This document shows, piece by piece, positions 1-10,566 of a DNA stretch of 45,854 nt; positions within the stretch are counted from its first letter, which is position 1; the number at the start of each line of letters is the position of its first letter. The notes under the pieces were generated by a model. The model had not been told where the DNA came from. It did no database searches and worked only from the letters and a program-made list of their open reading frames with translations. The DNA comes from Thermodesulfovibrionales bacterium (lineage in GTDB: Bacteria; Nitrospirota; Thermodesulfovibrionia; Thermodesulfovibrionales; Dissulfurispiraceae), in the NCBI GenBank assembly GCA_026415695.1, contig JAOAGP010000006.1, positions 1 to 45,854 of the forward strand. The letters run 5' to 3'. A program made the translations under genes and the position numbers.

Positions 1-323
1 AATTCACCTTTTATATCTTGCTTTGTAATAGGATGGTGGTCGTAGATGTGAATCTTTGGCTTGTGCTTACTTACAAAATCTCTAAACACGCCAAGACGGT
101 CAAGATTCTTTGTGTCAACGATAATTAATCTTTTAATCTCATCTAAATTTATGTCCTTTAGTTTTTTAAAGTCAAATGGTTTGAAGGTATCTACAAAATC
201 CCTTACTTTTTTTTCAAGTGAGCCGGAGAAGACAATTTGTGCTTGGGGATATAGTTTTTTTGCACACATAACTCCTGCAAAGGCATCAAAGTCTGCGTTT
301 ATATGCGTTGTAATGACATCCAT
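1..323 (-). CDS. DHH-family phosphoesterase, N-terminal part (runs off left edge)
   Basis: The reading frame starts at ATG 323 and is open to the window edge, so only about 107 N-terminal residues are visible. They show the first DHH-domain motif (THINADFDAFAG, near residue 6) and the DHH triad itself (IYDHHP, near residue 94). DHH proteins hydrolyse phosphoester bonds using two metal ions. An N-terminus of this style is common in the large fusions of DHH, CBS and CCA-adding polymerase domains found in Deltaproteobacteria-like genomes, so a tRNA nucleotidyltransferase fusion is likely. A stand-alone DHH phosphoesterase cannot be excluded because the C-terminus is missing. There is no Shine-Dalgarno sequence, and the porin terminator ends only about ten bases before the start codon. 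Confidence 0.75.
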   Translation of the reverse strand, partial: MDVITTHINADFDAFAGVMCAKKLYPQAQIVFSGSLEKKVRDFVDTFKPFDFKKLKDINLDEIKRLIIVDTKNLDRLGVFRDFVSKHKPKIHIYDHHPITKQDIKGE

Positions 324-332
324 AAAATAGAT

Positions 333-365
333 AAAAAAAAGGCGGCTAAAAGTAGCCGCCTTTTT
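333..365 (-). terminator. Rho-independent terminator of the porin gene
   Basis: An 8-bp perfect stem (341-348 with 353-360, GGCGGCTA/TAGCCGCC) closes a four-base loop. Read on the minus strand it is followed by a run of eight T. It lies 27 bases after the porin stop codon. The other flank is T-rich on the plus strand too, so it could work in both directions. Confidence 0.88.
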
Positions 366-386
366 GGGTTTAAGTTAATCTGAAAT

Positions 387-1721
387 TTAGAAGCTTACAG
401 ATATACCCTGCCTAAATGCATATGCATTGTCAGCCTTCTTTGTTGTTGTTGGGTCAAATGCACTGTCAGCAAAGAGGTAACCACCCTCTACCCAGTACTG
501 AAGGTTTCTATCAATCTTGTAGGTGATTTTACCATCAATTTCCCAGCCAAGGTTCTTTGAAGGATTGCCTTTGAATATTGCAACATCCTTGTGAGCCCTT
601 AACCAGAATACACCTAAATCAACATTAAGATCCTTCACGATATCAGCATTTGCACCGAGTTTGAGATAGTGGAGGTTTGAGATGTAAGAGTTATAAACAC
701 CAGCTGAAGTCTTTGTACGATAGTCATAAACATAGGTAAAATCTTCTTTCCAGATTCCGCTCTGGAATGTCTGGTATGTTTTAATCTTATCATCTGTCGC
801 ATCACCATCACCAGAACCAAAACCATAAACTAGGCTTAATTTTACTGGATCGATCTTGTAGTCAACGCCGACCTTTGCAGCCCAACCAGCAAATTTTATA
901 TCTGCAGTCTTAATCTTACCAGTCTGAATTTCAACATCGGCCTTGATTCCAAATCCAGCAATCTTTGTATCGCCCCTTAAACCAAAGTTCCAGAGGTGGA
1001 CTGGATATGGGATAGCAGTTGTGTAATTCTGTGCATCTACATAAGTTGCATCAAAACTAATGTTTGTGTTCTTATCTGGTGAGTATGCAGCTACAAAAGC
1101 ATAAAGATTGTGATCATCTTCTTTCTTTACATCATTCTCAGTAACCTTTGCGTAAACTGCTGCTAATGTAAGCTCTTTGATTGGGTTGATGAAGAACAAT
1201 GCTGCATCGTTACCAAACTTGCTGTGATCAAGGAACATACCATAACCAAGCTTTGTTGGTTGATGACCAATCTTAAAGCCTGCTGGTACTCCAAAAAGCC
1301 CTGAACCTTGGTGCTGTAACCATGCCTCTAATACATAGAGTGTACCTTGCTTGCCATTACCAACTGGGATTGTACCAAAAGCCTCGACTGTCTCAGTACC
1401 CCATGTATAATCACTCTTATTTGCATCACCATTTTCAAGCACTATCCTTGCAGTAGTGTTTGGTGTTACATCAGCCTGAACGCTTAACCTAACCTGTTGA
1501 TCCCAATAGTTTCTATTAGGTTCTGTGTCCTTGTTGAAAGTATCTGTTGCGTGTCTTACTTCACCTCTTACCCTTACGCTACCACCGATTGTAACCTGAG
1601 TGGTTCCCTTTGCTACAACTGCCTTTGTGTCCGCAGGAATCTCTGCAGGTGCTGCATATGCGCTAATTGCACATGCAAATACAAAAACTAAAGCCATAAA
1701 AATTGATACAGTTTTTTTCAC
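387..1721 (-). CDS. Outer-membrane beta-barrel porin
   Basis: The 444-residue product has a classical signal peptide (MKKTVSIFMALVF..., cleavage probably after AYA at residues 22-24). A body of alternating polar and hydrophobic stretches rich in aromatic residues follows, and the chain ends in phenylalanine (GISVSF), the usual C-terminal signal for BAM-dependent insertion. These are features of a 14- to 18-strand porin; the substrate cannot be told from sequence. The start is GTG at 1721. The next in-frame ATG (residue 9) would remove the Lys-Lys of the signal peptide. GGAGG lies about ten bases upstream, partly inside a hairpin. The gene follows the ATP synthase operon but has a 365-base gap of its own and a strong terminator, so it is probably a separate transcript. 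Confidence 0.85.
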   Translation of the reverse strand: MKKTVSIFMALVFVFACAISAYAAPAEIPADTKAVVAKGTTQVTIGGSVRVRGEVRHATDTFNKDTEPNRNYWDQQVRLSVQADVTPNTTARIVLENGDANKSDYTWGTETVEAFGTIPVGNGKQGTLYVLEAWLQHQGSGLFGVPAGFKIGHQPTKLGYGMFLDHSKFGNDAALFFINPIKELTLAAVYAKVTENDVKKEDDHNLYAFVAAYSPDKNTNISFDATYVDAQNYTTAIPYPVHLWNFGLRGDTKIAGFGIKADVEIQTGKIKTADIKFAGWAAKVGVDYKIDPVKLSLVYGFGSGDGDATDDKIKTYQTFQSGIWKEDFTYVYDYRTKTSAGVYNSYISNLHYLKLGANADIVKDLNVDLGVFWLRAHKDVAIFKGNPSKNLGWEIDGKITYKIDRNLQYWVEGGYLFADSAFDPTTTKKADNAYAFRQGISVSF

Positions 1722-1915
1722 TTCCTAACCCTCCATTGGTTAGTTCAGCATTTTACCGCCAAAGGCGGGATCTTCATGCCTAAACTCAAGAAATTAAGAA
1801 ACTTTAAACTACTAACCCTCTCTTTTCACCTCCCTTTAACTTTAGATTTAGCAGGTTCCAAAGGAACCGTTTTTAAGACATTAGATTTTAAACGAATTAG
1901 ATGACTAAAATCAAG

Positions 1916-1950
1916 GTTACAAAATAATGTTGCAAAATAGAGTTGCAAAA
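1916..1950 (-). repeat. Three direct repeats with a 13-bp period
   Basis: On the minus strand the 9-mer TTTTGCAAC occurs at 1950-1942 and 1937-1929, with a one-base variant TTTTGTAAC at 1924-1916. Unit starts are exactly 13 bp apart. They sit just downstream of the candidate -10 at 1973-1968, where a repressor operator or an early leader element would lie. The repeats are seen directly; the function is unknown. Confidence 0.6.
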
Positions 1951-1967
1951 CAGATACCATCTTATAA

Positions 1968-1973
1968 ATTATA
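1968..1973 (-). promoter_or_regulatory. Possible -10 element of the porin promoter
   Basis: A perfect TATAAT occurs on the minus strand 246 bases before the GTG start. At 17-base spacing the -35 would be ATTTAT, which is poor. A TTGACG lies at 2008-2003, but it is 29 bases away, too far for a normal sigma-70 pair. An activator-dependent promoter is possible. Confidence 0.35.
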
Positions 1974-2048
1974 GGGAAAACACCCCTTTTATAAATAGAA
2001 TGCGTCAAAAAGTGTATTTTGTATACCACACGATGTGGTTTTAATTCT

Positions 2049-2080
2049 ATAGTAGGAGCATATTAATATGCCCCTACTAT
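2049..2080. repeat. Large inverted repeat behind atpC
   Basis: Arms of 16 bases pair with one mismatch (A2057 against C2072) and no loop, centred between 2064 and 2065; the core is GCATATTAATATGC. It starts six bases after the atpC stop. The minus-strand flank has no T run, so it is not a standard terminator. It may protect the 3' end of the atp mRNA, or be a dispersed palindromic element. Confidence 0.6.
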
Positions 2081-2086
2081 TACAAT

Positions 2087-2491
2087 CTAAACCTTTTTAC
2101 TTACCAGTGAAATTCTTGTTGTAGCCCTTTGAAGTGCTGCGTTTGCCCTCGCAAAATCGATATTTTCTTGTTGTCTCAGCCTTTCTTCAGCCCTTTTCTT
2201 TGCTTCCATTGCCCTTTCAATATCAATGTCTTCAACTTTCTCAGCACTGTCTGCAAGGACTATCACCTTATCAGGTGATACCTCTGCATAACCAGTGTTT
2301 ACAAAGAGATAATCAGTCTTTGAGCCAGACCTAACTTGCATTGAGCCTATCTTAAGAGTTGTGATGAGATTTGCATGACCTGCCAAGACACCAAATTCAC
2401 CTTCTGAACCTGTTGCAGTGATCTCATCAACATCCTCACTAAGTACTACACCGTGTGGGGTTACAACCTCAAGCCTTATCTTATTTTCCAT
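2087..2491 (-). CDS. atpC: ATP synthase F1 subunit epsilon
   Basis: The 134-residue product has the usual length and layout. An N-terminal beta-sandwich carries the family signature (EFGVLAGHANLITTLKIG, residues 32-49), and a C-terminal helical hairpin follows from about residue 88 (ERAMEAKKRAEERLRQQ). Epsilon sits on the gamma stalk, joins it to the c-ring and can inhibit ATP hydrolysis. It is the last gene of the cluster, 18 bases after atpD. Confidence 0.95.
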   Translation of the reverse strand: MENKIRLEVVTPHGVVLSEDVDEITATGSEGEFGVLAGHANLITTLKIGSMQVRSGSKTDYLFVNTGYAEVSPDKVIVLADSAEKVEDIDIERAMEAKKRAEERLRQQENIDFARANAALQRATTRISLVSKKV

Positions 2492-2509
2492 TTTTTCTCA
2501 CCTCAGTGG

Positions 2510-4823
<2,314 letters not shown>

Positions 4824-4856
4824 TATCTATTTACCCCTCTCATTGCTTTATGAAAC

Positions 4857-6365
4857 TTACACTACAAATGTTTTCTTAAATTCTGCAATTGCCGCCAAAA
4901 GCCTTTCCTTGATTGAGTCATCAATCGCCTTCTTTTCTTTAATATCGTTCTTTATATCGGGCTTCTTATTAACAATAAAGGACAAAAACTCTGCCTCAAA
5001 ACGCTTTAAGGATTCTACTGGAAGGTCGTCTAATTGTCCCTGTGTCCCAGCAAATATTATCATGACTTGGTCTTCCATTGCCATCGGCACATATTGGTCT
5101 TGTTTCAGAATCTCAACCATTCTACGGCCTCTTTCAATCTGAGCCATCGTTGCCTTGTCAAGGTCTGCACCAAACTGTGCAAAGGCGGCAAGTTCCCTAA
5201 ACTGTGCAAGGTCCAATCTCAATGTTCCAGCAACCTGCTTCATAGCCTTGGTTTGTGCGGCACTTCCAACACGGCTAACTGACAGACCAACATTAACTGC
5301 AGGTCTTATACCTGCATAAAAGAGGTCTGGCTCAAGGTAAATCTGACCGTCTGTAATCGAAATGACATTTGTTGGGATGTATGCTGACACATCGCCTGCT
5401 TGTGTTTCAATGATAGGAAGTGCGGTAAGTGAACCTCCACCTAATTCATCGCTCATTTTCGCCGCCCTTTCAAGTAACCTTGAATGCAGATAGAAAACAT
5501 CACCAGGATATGCCTCTCTACCGGGTGGCCTTCTTAGTATCAAGGATAATTGTCTGTATGCAGCTGCCTGTTTGCTTAAATCATCATATATAATCAAGGC
5601 ATGTCTTCCATTGTCTCTGAAATACTCACCAATAGCACAGCCTACATAAGGTGCGATATACTGCATTGGAGCAGGCTCACTTGCAGTAGCAGAAATGACA
5701 ATAGTGTGGGCCATTGCACCGTATTCTTCTAATGTCTTGATAACACGGGCAACACTTGCCCTCTTTTGACCTACTGCAACATAGATACAGATGACATCAC
5801 CACCTTTTTGGTTTATGATGGCATCAATTGCGATTGCGGTCTTACCTGTCTGACGGTCACCGATGATTAACTCTCTCTGACCCCTTCCGATAGGTATCAT
5901 AGCATCAATTGCCTTAACACCTGTCTGTAGAGGTTCTTTAACAGGTTGCCTATCAACGATACCGGGTGCGACAACATCAACTATTCTCGTTTGTTTTGCT
6001 GTAATCGGGCCTTTGCCGTCAATAGGCTGACCGATAGCATTTAAAACCCTTCCAACCATCTCATCGCCCACAGACACGGACATAATCTTGCCCGTCCTTT
6101 TTGCGATATCCCCCTCTTTGATGAGCTTGTCATCACCAAATAAGACTGCACCAACGATGTCTTCTTCAAGGTTGAGAGCCATCCCAAACACACCATTTGG
6201 GAACTCGATCAACTCTGAAGCCATGCAATTGTCTAATCCATAGACCCTTGCAATTCCATCACCAACCATTACAACAACACCTACCTCGCTGACATCTACC
6301 CTCTTTTCGAAGTCAGCGATCTGCTTTTTTAATTGCTCACTAATCTCTTCTACCTTAATCTCCAT
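4857..6365 (-). CDS. atpA: ATP synthase F1 subunit alpha
   Basis: The 502-residue product has its P-loop GDRQTGKT at residues 169-176, the same position as in well-studied alpha subunits. It is followed by the conserved [12 protein letters not shown] and [20 protein letters not shown]-like segments (here LSLILRR). Alpha binds nucleotide non-catalytically and forms the hexamer with beta. The N-terminal region (residues 1-25) that contacts delta is present. The gene follows atpH after three bases. Confidence 0.98.
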   Translation of the reverse strand: MEIKVEEISEQLKKQIADFEKRVDVSEVGVVVMVGDGIARVYGLDNCMASELIEFPNGVFGMALNLEEDIVGAVLFGDDKLIKEGDIAKRTGKIMSVSVGDEMVGRVLNAIGQPIDGKGPITAKQTRIVDVVAPGIVDRQPVKEPLQTGVKAIDAMIPIGRGQRELIIGDRQTGKTAIAIDAIINQKGGDVICIYVAVGQKRASVARVIKTLEEYGAMAHTIVISATASEPAPMQYIAPYVGCAIGEYFRDNGRHALIIYDDLSKQAAAYRQLSLILRRPPGREAYPGDVFYLHSRLLERAAKMSDELGGGSLTALPIIETQAGDVSAYIPTNVISITDGQIYLEPDLFYAGIRPAVNVGLSVSRVGSAAQTKAMKQVAGTLRLDLAQFRELAAFAQFGADLDKATMAQIERGRRMVEILKQDQYVPMAMEDQVMIIFAGTQGQLDDLPVESLKRFEAEFLSFIVNKKPDIKNDIKEKKAIDDSIKERLLAAIAEFKKTFVV

Positions 6366-6368
6366 TTG

Positions 6369-6908
6369 TCACCCCTTTATTAGCTTATCTCTTAACAGCC
6401 ATAACTGGCCTTGAATGCTACTATCATACATCTTGCTACCTAATTGAACCCTGATACCACCAATGAGGGTTGGGTCTGTGATATACTCAACCTCTGTTTC
6501 CTTACCTGTTACAGCCTTTAGCGTTTCCTCTAATCTCTTTTTGTTCTCCACTGAAACCTCTACCGCACTGGCTACCACCGCCTTTAACCTGTTTTTCATA
6601 TCAAGATAGAGGATTGAGGCGGCCCTTACTATCTCTGACAGTGCAATTATAGCCCCACATTCTCTGATGTATTTTAGGTAGCCTGTTAACTTATCAGACA
6701 TCTTCAGTTTATCTCCCAAAAGGGTAATTACCTTATCCACTTCTTCACCTGAGAAAACAGGGCTGACTAACATGTTTCTAAAACCTCTGTCCTTTTCCAT
6801 CATTGATGATACGGTCTGTAGTTGGGTTAATGCGGTTGGAACTTCACTGATATCAATCTTTCCTAACAATTGTTTAGCATACTTTTTTATACCTTTTACC
6901 TTTTTCAA
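6369..6908 (-). CDS. atpH: ATP synthase F1 subunit delta
   Basis: The 179-residue product matches the delta (OSCP) family in length and pattern: an N-terminal helical bundle (KKYAKQLLGKID..., FRNMLVSPVFSGEEV) and a C-terminal part ending in DPTLIGGIRVQLGSKMYDSSI. Delta ties the peripheral stalk to the top of F1. The start is TTG at 6908, sharing the tetranucleotide TTGA with the atpF stop, and GGAGG stands at good distance upstream. Translation is probably coupled to atpF. Confidence 0.94.
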   Translation of the reverse strand: MKKVKGIKKYAKQLLGKIDISEVPTALTQLQTVSSMMEKDRGFRNMLVSPVFSGEEVDKVITLLGDKLKMSDKLTGYLKYIRECGAIIALSEIVRAASILYLDMKNRLKAVVASAVEVSVENKKRLEETLKAVTGKETEVEYITDPTLIGGIRVQLGSKMYDSSIQGQLWLLRDKLIKG

Positions 6909-7498
6909 TTCTTACCCTCCAATAATTTAAGGGATTCTTGGAATAATCTGTCTTGGTCTTTTTCGGTAATGTTTTCCTTTATCAGTTCTTCTGCCCTTGC
7001 CATTGCAGCCTCAGCAGCCTCGGTTTGAATTGCCTCTTTTGCCTTCCTAACCTCGTAATCTATATTTATCTTGGCCTGTTCAAGTATCTTCACTCGCATC
7101 CTTTCGCCCTCTTCAATGAGACGAGCCTTTTCCTTCTCCCCTCCTTCCTTAGCAGCCTCAAGTATGCTTGCAATCTCCTTGTCCTTTAATACAAGCCTCT
7201 CCTCTACCTCGGTAAGAGCCTTTTGAGCAAGTTCTTTTGCCTCTTTTGCCTCATTGAGGGTCTTTTCAATGTTTTCTTTTCTCTGCTGGAGGTAATCCTG
7301 AATGGGCTTTTTTACAAACTTGACAAGCAAAAACACCAAGATACCAAAATTTAAAAACTTCCAAAACCAATCCATAAGGGTAAATCCGTGCTCACCGCCA
7401 CCAGCTGCAAATGACGGTGTTGAAAAACAAAGAGCTAATAAAAACACTGAAACACTCAAGGAACTTTTAAGTAAATAGTTTTTCATTTCTACCCTCAT
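6905..7498 (-). CDS. atpF: ATP synthase F0 subunit b, with signal-like N-terminus
   Basis: The 197-residue product has a hydrophobic, signal-peptide-like N-terminus ending near PSFAAGGG, then a second hydrophobic segment (FLNFGILVFLLVKFV, about residues 50-64), then a long charged helix typical of b stalks. This extended form is known from Deltaproteobacteria-like genomes. ATG 7498 shares ATGA with the preceding gene's stop. A second ATG at 7486 (MKNYLLKSSL) has GAGGG five bases upstream and is an equally good start. The subunit forms the peripheral stalk with b'. Confidence 0.92.
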   Translation of the reverse strand: MRVEMKNYLLKSSLSVSVFLLALCFSTPSFAAGGGEHGFTLMDWFWKFLNFGILVFLLVKFVKKPIQDYLQQRKENIEKTLNEAKEAKELAQKALTEVEERLVLKDKEIASILEAAKEGGEKEKARLIEEGERMRVKILEQAKINIDYEVRKAKEAIQTEAAEAAMARAEELIKENITEKDQDRLFQESLKLLEGKN

Positions 7499-7914
7499 AC
7501 CTTCACCAATTTGTTCATGATTTCTGAAGCCAATCTCTCAATGTCAGATTTCAATGCAGCCCTTGCCCTTTCTGTTTGCTCCCTAATATCCTTCCTCGCC
7601 TTTTCAATCATCTCAACTGCCTCTGCCTCAGCCTTACTCATGACATCCTTTTGGTAGGCAATGCCCTCTTGACGAAACTTCTCGTAAGTCTCTTTAGCCT
7701 TAATCTTTGCCTCTGTAAGATCAACATTGATCTTTTTAAGGAGTTCGTCTTTTTTGGCTATCATTGCCTTTGCGTCAGCGAGCATGTCATTGATTGAGCC
7801 TTCCCTCTCTTTTAAGACCTTTTTGAGAGGTTGAAATAGGATTGAGTTGAGAACTACAAGGAGGATTAAGAAGTTTGCAAGCAAGACAAAATACCAGTTG
7901 TTAAATTCTAACAT
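7495..7914 (-). CDS. atpF': ATP synthase F0 subunit b'
   Basis: The 139-residue product (from ATG 7914) has one N-terminal membrane segment (WYFVLLANFLILLVVLNSIL) and a long amphipathic helix (LKKVLKEREGS...). That marks a b-type stalk subunit; as the first of two in tandem it is the b' form. A GTG at 7923 would add three residues, but AAGGTGG is placed better for ATG 7914. Having b and b' together and lacking a and c in the cluster is typical of genomes where atpB and atpE lie elsewhere. Confidence 0.9.
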   Translation of the reverse strand: MLEFNNWYFVLLANFLILLVVLNSILFQPLKKVLKEREGSINDMLADAKAMIAKKDELLKKINVDLTEAKIKAKETYEKFRQEGIAYQKDVMSKAEAEAVEMIEKARKDIREQTERARAALKSDIERLASEIMNKLVKV

Positions 7915-7950
7915 AACCCCCACCTTTCTATTTTTATATTTGTGGCAAGA

Positions 7951-7981
7951 AAAATACCATAAACTTTCTTGAATTTGTCAA
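7951..7981 (-). promoter_or_regulatory. Sigma-70-type promoter of the atp operon
   Basis: On the minus strand a perfect TTGACA (7981-7976) is followed after 19 bases by TATTTT (7956-7951). The spacing is slightly long. The start codon at 7914 leaves a leader of about 30 bases with a ribosome-binding site. The cysteine desulfurase stop is only 42 bases upstream, so read-through from that operon may add to expression. Confidence 0.5.
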
Positions 7982-8023
7982 GAATTTGGCAATTATTTTT
8001 TTTTATATGTAATTTGAAGAATA

Positions 8024-9151
8024 TTATAACTTAAGTTTATTAACTGCTTTAATCAACCTTTTGCATGCCTCATTGATGTCATCTATTGTTGTATAAATAC
8101 CTGTGCTAACCCTGATAGCACTTAAGGCATCATCAGTCAGACCCATAGACTGTAGTGTTAGTGAAGGTTTTGGTATGCCTGAATGACAAGCAGAACCAGC
8201 AGATATTGCCACTGAATCAGATAGAGTAGCCACCAAATCATGTGCTTTTATGCCCCTTATTGAGATGTTGAGTGTATTAGGAAGCCTTTGTGTGAATGAA
8301 CCGTTTAACTTTACAGGGAAGCAAGAAAGTAGCATCTCATATAAGGTTCTTGTTAGCATTAGGCTATGCTCAGCAAAACTTGTAATCCCATCAAATACCA
8401 ATTCACACGCCTTACCAAGCCCTGAAATATAGGGGACATTTTCTGTGCCAGGTCTTATCCCCTTTTCTTGACCTGCACCTCTTAAAACTGGCTGTATTTC
8501 AACTCCATCCCTGATAAACAGTGCACCAACCCCTTTAGGTGCATAAAACTTATGTCCTGCGATGGTGTATAAATCAACATTTAAATCATACACCCTCGTA
8601 CTTATTTTCCCCAAGCATTGTGCCCCGTCTGAATGAAAAACTATGCCATGTTCCTTTGCAATCTTGCCGATCTCTGTGATGTGCTGTATCGCACCAGTTT
8701 CATTATTTGCATGCATGACTGTAATAAGACGAGTATCGCTCCTAATTGCCCTTTTTATGTCATCAGGGTCTATTATCCCATCACTGCCTATTGGCACAAA
8801 TGTGACTTCATAGCCTTCTTCTTTTAGTAACATCAGCGGATTTAAAACTGAAGGATGTTCAATTAGAGAGGATATGATGTGTCCCTTATTGAACCTTAAC
8901 ATATAACCTACTATTGCGAGGTTATTTGACTCGGTGCCACCTGAAGTGAATATTATCTCATCAGGATTACAGCCTAAGAGTTTTGATACCTGTAACCTTG
9001 CATTATCAACGATCTGTCTTGCAAGAATACCATAACGGTGTGAACTTGAAGGATTACCAAATATATCCAAACATCTTACTATCTCTTGCTTGACTTGAGG
9101 TGCAATAGGGGTTGTTGCATTGTAGTCTAAATAGATTGGTTCATTATTCAT
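8024..9151 (-). CDS. Cysteine desulfurase, NifS/IscS family
   Basis: This PLP enzyme releases sulfur from cysteine for Fe-S cluster and thio-cofactor assembly. Counted from the upstream in-frame codon at 9181, the PLP lysine is K211 in AGHKFYAPKGVGAL and the persulfide cysteine is C332 in SAGSACHSG. The opening IYLDYNATTP is the family N-terminus. I take ATG 9151 as the start (MNNEPIYLDYN). It overlaps the rapZ stop in ATGAATAA, leaves the normal short N-terminus and gives 375 residues. A 10-residue longer form from 9181 is possible. No IscU, IscR or tRNA-thiolation gene lies nearby, so the acceptor cannot be named. Confidence 0.92.
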   Translation of the reverse strand: MNNEPIYLDYNATTPIAPQVKQEIVRCLDIFGNPSSSHRYGILARQIVDNARLQVSKLLGCNPDEIIFTSGGTESNNLAIVGYMLRFNKGHIISSLIEHPSVLNPLMLLKEEGYEVTFVPIGSDGIIDPDDIKRAIRSDTRLITVMHANNETGAIQHITEIGKIAKEHGIVFHSDGAQCLGKISTRVYDLNVDLYTIAGHKFYAPKGVGALFIRDGVEIQPVLRGAGQEKGIRPGTENVPYISGLGKACELVFDGITSFAEHSLMLTRTLYEMLLSCFPVKLNGSFTQRLPNTLNISIRGIKAHDLVATLSDSVAISAGSACHSGIPKPSLTLQSMGLTDDALSAIRVSTGIYTTIDDINEACKRLIKAVNKLKL

Positions 9152-10022
9152 CAATGTCTCTGTAGAGTATGTCAACATCAAGATTGAATTTCTTTCTTAT
9201 CAGTTCTGCAATATGCAATGTTATCGCAGGTGAACGATGTCGTCCGCCTGTGCATCCAAACCCAATATTGAGATAACTCCTACCTTCATTAATAAACGCA
9301 TCTATCATAAACTCAAGCAGATTCATTACTAACATTACAAATTGCTGACCTGTCTGACTTTCAACTACATAGTCATACACAGGCTTATCGGTGCCTTTTA
9401 GTGGCTTTAAATCCTCAACAAAATAAGGATTTGGCAAAAAACGAAGGTCAAAAAGCAAATCAAGGTTGTTTGGCAGTCCATGTTTAAAACCAAATGATAT
9501 TAGTAATATATATAGGTTTTTATTATGTTCTTTATCACCGTAATAGGATTGCACTAACCTTCTTAATTCGTGAGGATTGTATTGTGATGTGTCAATAATC
9601 CTATCAGATATCTCCTTGATGTCTTTTAGCATAGACCTTTCAAGCCTAATAGCAGACAATATATCCTTACCTTCTTTAGAGCCAATCATCGGATGCGGTC
9701 TCCTCGTTTCTTTATACCTTTTTAACATCACCGAATCATCTGCTTCAAGGAAGACAACCTCTACAGGCATATTTCTTTTTAGTTCAAAAACAATATCTGG
9801 TAGATACATAAGCGACTCGTCGTCTCTAATGTCAAGGCATACTGCTAAATCTTTTTGATGTCTTCGTTTCTTAAGGGTGTCAATGAGGGATGTGATCAAG
9901 ACAGAAGGCAGGTTGTCTATACAATGATAACCTATGTCCTCAAGTGCCTTCAGGGCAACGGATTTACCCGCCCCTGAAATGCCACTTAGTATCAAAACCT
10001 TAAAACTATTTTTGTTATCCAA
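9144..10022 (-). CDS. rapZ: RNase adapter / nucleotide-binding protein RapZ
   Basis: The 292-residue product has a P-loop GISGAGKS at residues 14-21 and the family C-terminal signature IGFGCTGGRHRSPA near residue 262. In Enterobacteria RapZ directs RNase E to a small RNA that controls glucosamine-6-phosphate synthase; its role outside that group is less clear. The gene lies three bases after hpf in the conserved rpoN neighbourhood. In many Proteobacteria ptsN sits between hpf and rapZ; it is missing here. Confidence 0.94.
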   Translation of the reverse strand: MDNKNSFKVLILSGISGAGKSVALKALEDIGYHCIDNLPSVLITSLIDTLKKRRHQKDLAVCLDIRDDESLMYLPDIVFELKRNMPVEVVFLEADDSVMLKRYKETRRPHPMIGSKEGKDILSAIRLERSMLKDIKEISDRIIDTSQYNPHELRRLVQSYYGDKEHNKNLYILLISFGFKHGLPNNLDLLFDLRFLPNPYFVEDLKPLKGTDKPVYDYVVESQTGQQFVMLVMNLLEFMIDAFINEGRSYLNIGFGCTGGRHRSPAITLHIAELIRKKFNLDVDILYRDIDE

Positions 10023-10025
10023 TAC

Positions 10026-10541
10026 TTACTTTGTTTTTTCTATTAGACCGTAATTTCCGTCTTGTCGCTTATAGACAACACTTATAGAATCCGTTGCCTC
10101 ATTTACAAATACAAAAAAGTCCTTATCAAGTAACTCCATCTGATGCACGGCATCCTCTGGTGACATTGGTTTCATCTCAAACTTTTTGTGCTTTATTATC
10201 CTGCCTTTTTCTTCTTGTGGTGGTGCATGCTGAATTACCCTTTTTTCACCTTTTCTTTTTTCATGCAGTTTCTCTTTATACTTAATAACCTGTTTTTCAA
10301 GTTTGTCTATAACCTCATCTATGGCTGAATATAGTTCCCCAGTAGTGCCTTCAGCCTGAATCATAACCCCGTTTACCTTAAGAAGCACCTCTGCTTTATG
10401 CCTATGCTTCTGAACACTCAAGGTTACAATAGCCTCATTGATATTTGACAAAAACTTCCCAAACTTGCTGACCTTTTCAGTTGCATAATTCCTGATGGCA
10501 TCTGTAATCTCTAAATGACGACCGTTGACAATAATGTTCAT
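10026..10541 (-). CDS. hpf: Ribosome hibernation-promoting factor, long form
   Basis: The 171-residue product has an N-terminal S30AE domain (residues 1-100, starting MNIIVNGRHLEITDAIRNYA), a charged linker and a C-terminal dimerisation domain (about 112-168, KFEMKPMSPEDAVHQMELL). The long form makes 100S ribosome dimers in resting cells without a separate RMF. A strong AGGAGG lies before the ATG. The gene is 25 bases after rpoN. Confidence 0.95.
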   Translation of the reverse strand: MNIIVNGRHLEITDAIRNYATEKVSKFGKFLSNINEAIVTLSVQKHRHKAEVLLKVNGVMIQAEGTTGELYSAIDEVIDKLEKQVIKYKEKLHEKRKGEKRVIQHAPPQEEKGRIIKHKKFEMKPMSPEDAVHQMELLDKDFFVFVNEATDSISVVYKRQDGNYGLIEKTK

Positions 10542-10566
10542 AACACATTCCTCCTTTTTGTCGTTT

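Larger units (their letters stand above)
1722..2048 (-). promoter_or_regulatory. Structured leader region of the porin gene
   Basis: This is most of the only gene-free stretch over 300 bases (1722-2086). I find no convincing coding sequence; the 67-codon frame at 1826-2029 has no protein-like character. Read toward the porin it holds a TATAAT at 1973-1968 (weak -35), then three phased repeats (1916-1950). Three small hairpins follow: GGTTCC/GGAACC at 1854-1868, CCGCC/GGCGG at 1756-1768 and CTAACC/GGTTAG at 1725-1743. The last takes part of the ribosome-binding site into its loop and stem. Another small palindrome (ACCACA/TGTGGT) is at 2025-2039. Regulation at RNA level is inferred, not shown. 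Confidence 0.45.

Noticed and set aside
1722-1800. Possible riboswitch (GEMM-like GCCTAAAC motif on the plus strand)
   Set aside because: The motif is on the strand away from the porin, no downstream gene follows on that strand, and the core tetraloop and conserved stems are not there.
1826-2029. 67-codon open frame in the porin leader (minus strand)
   Set aside because: It covers hairpins and repeats, has no ribosome-binding site and no protein-like pattern; it is likely chance.
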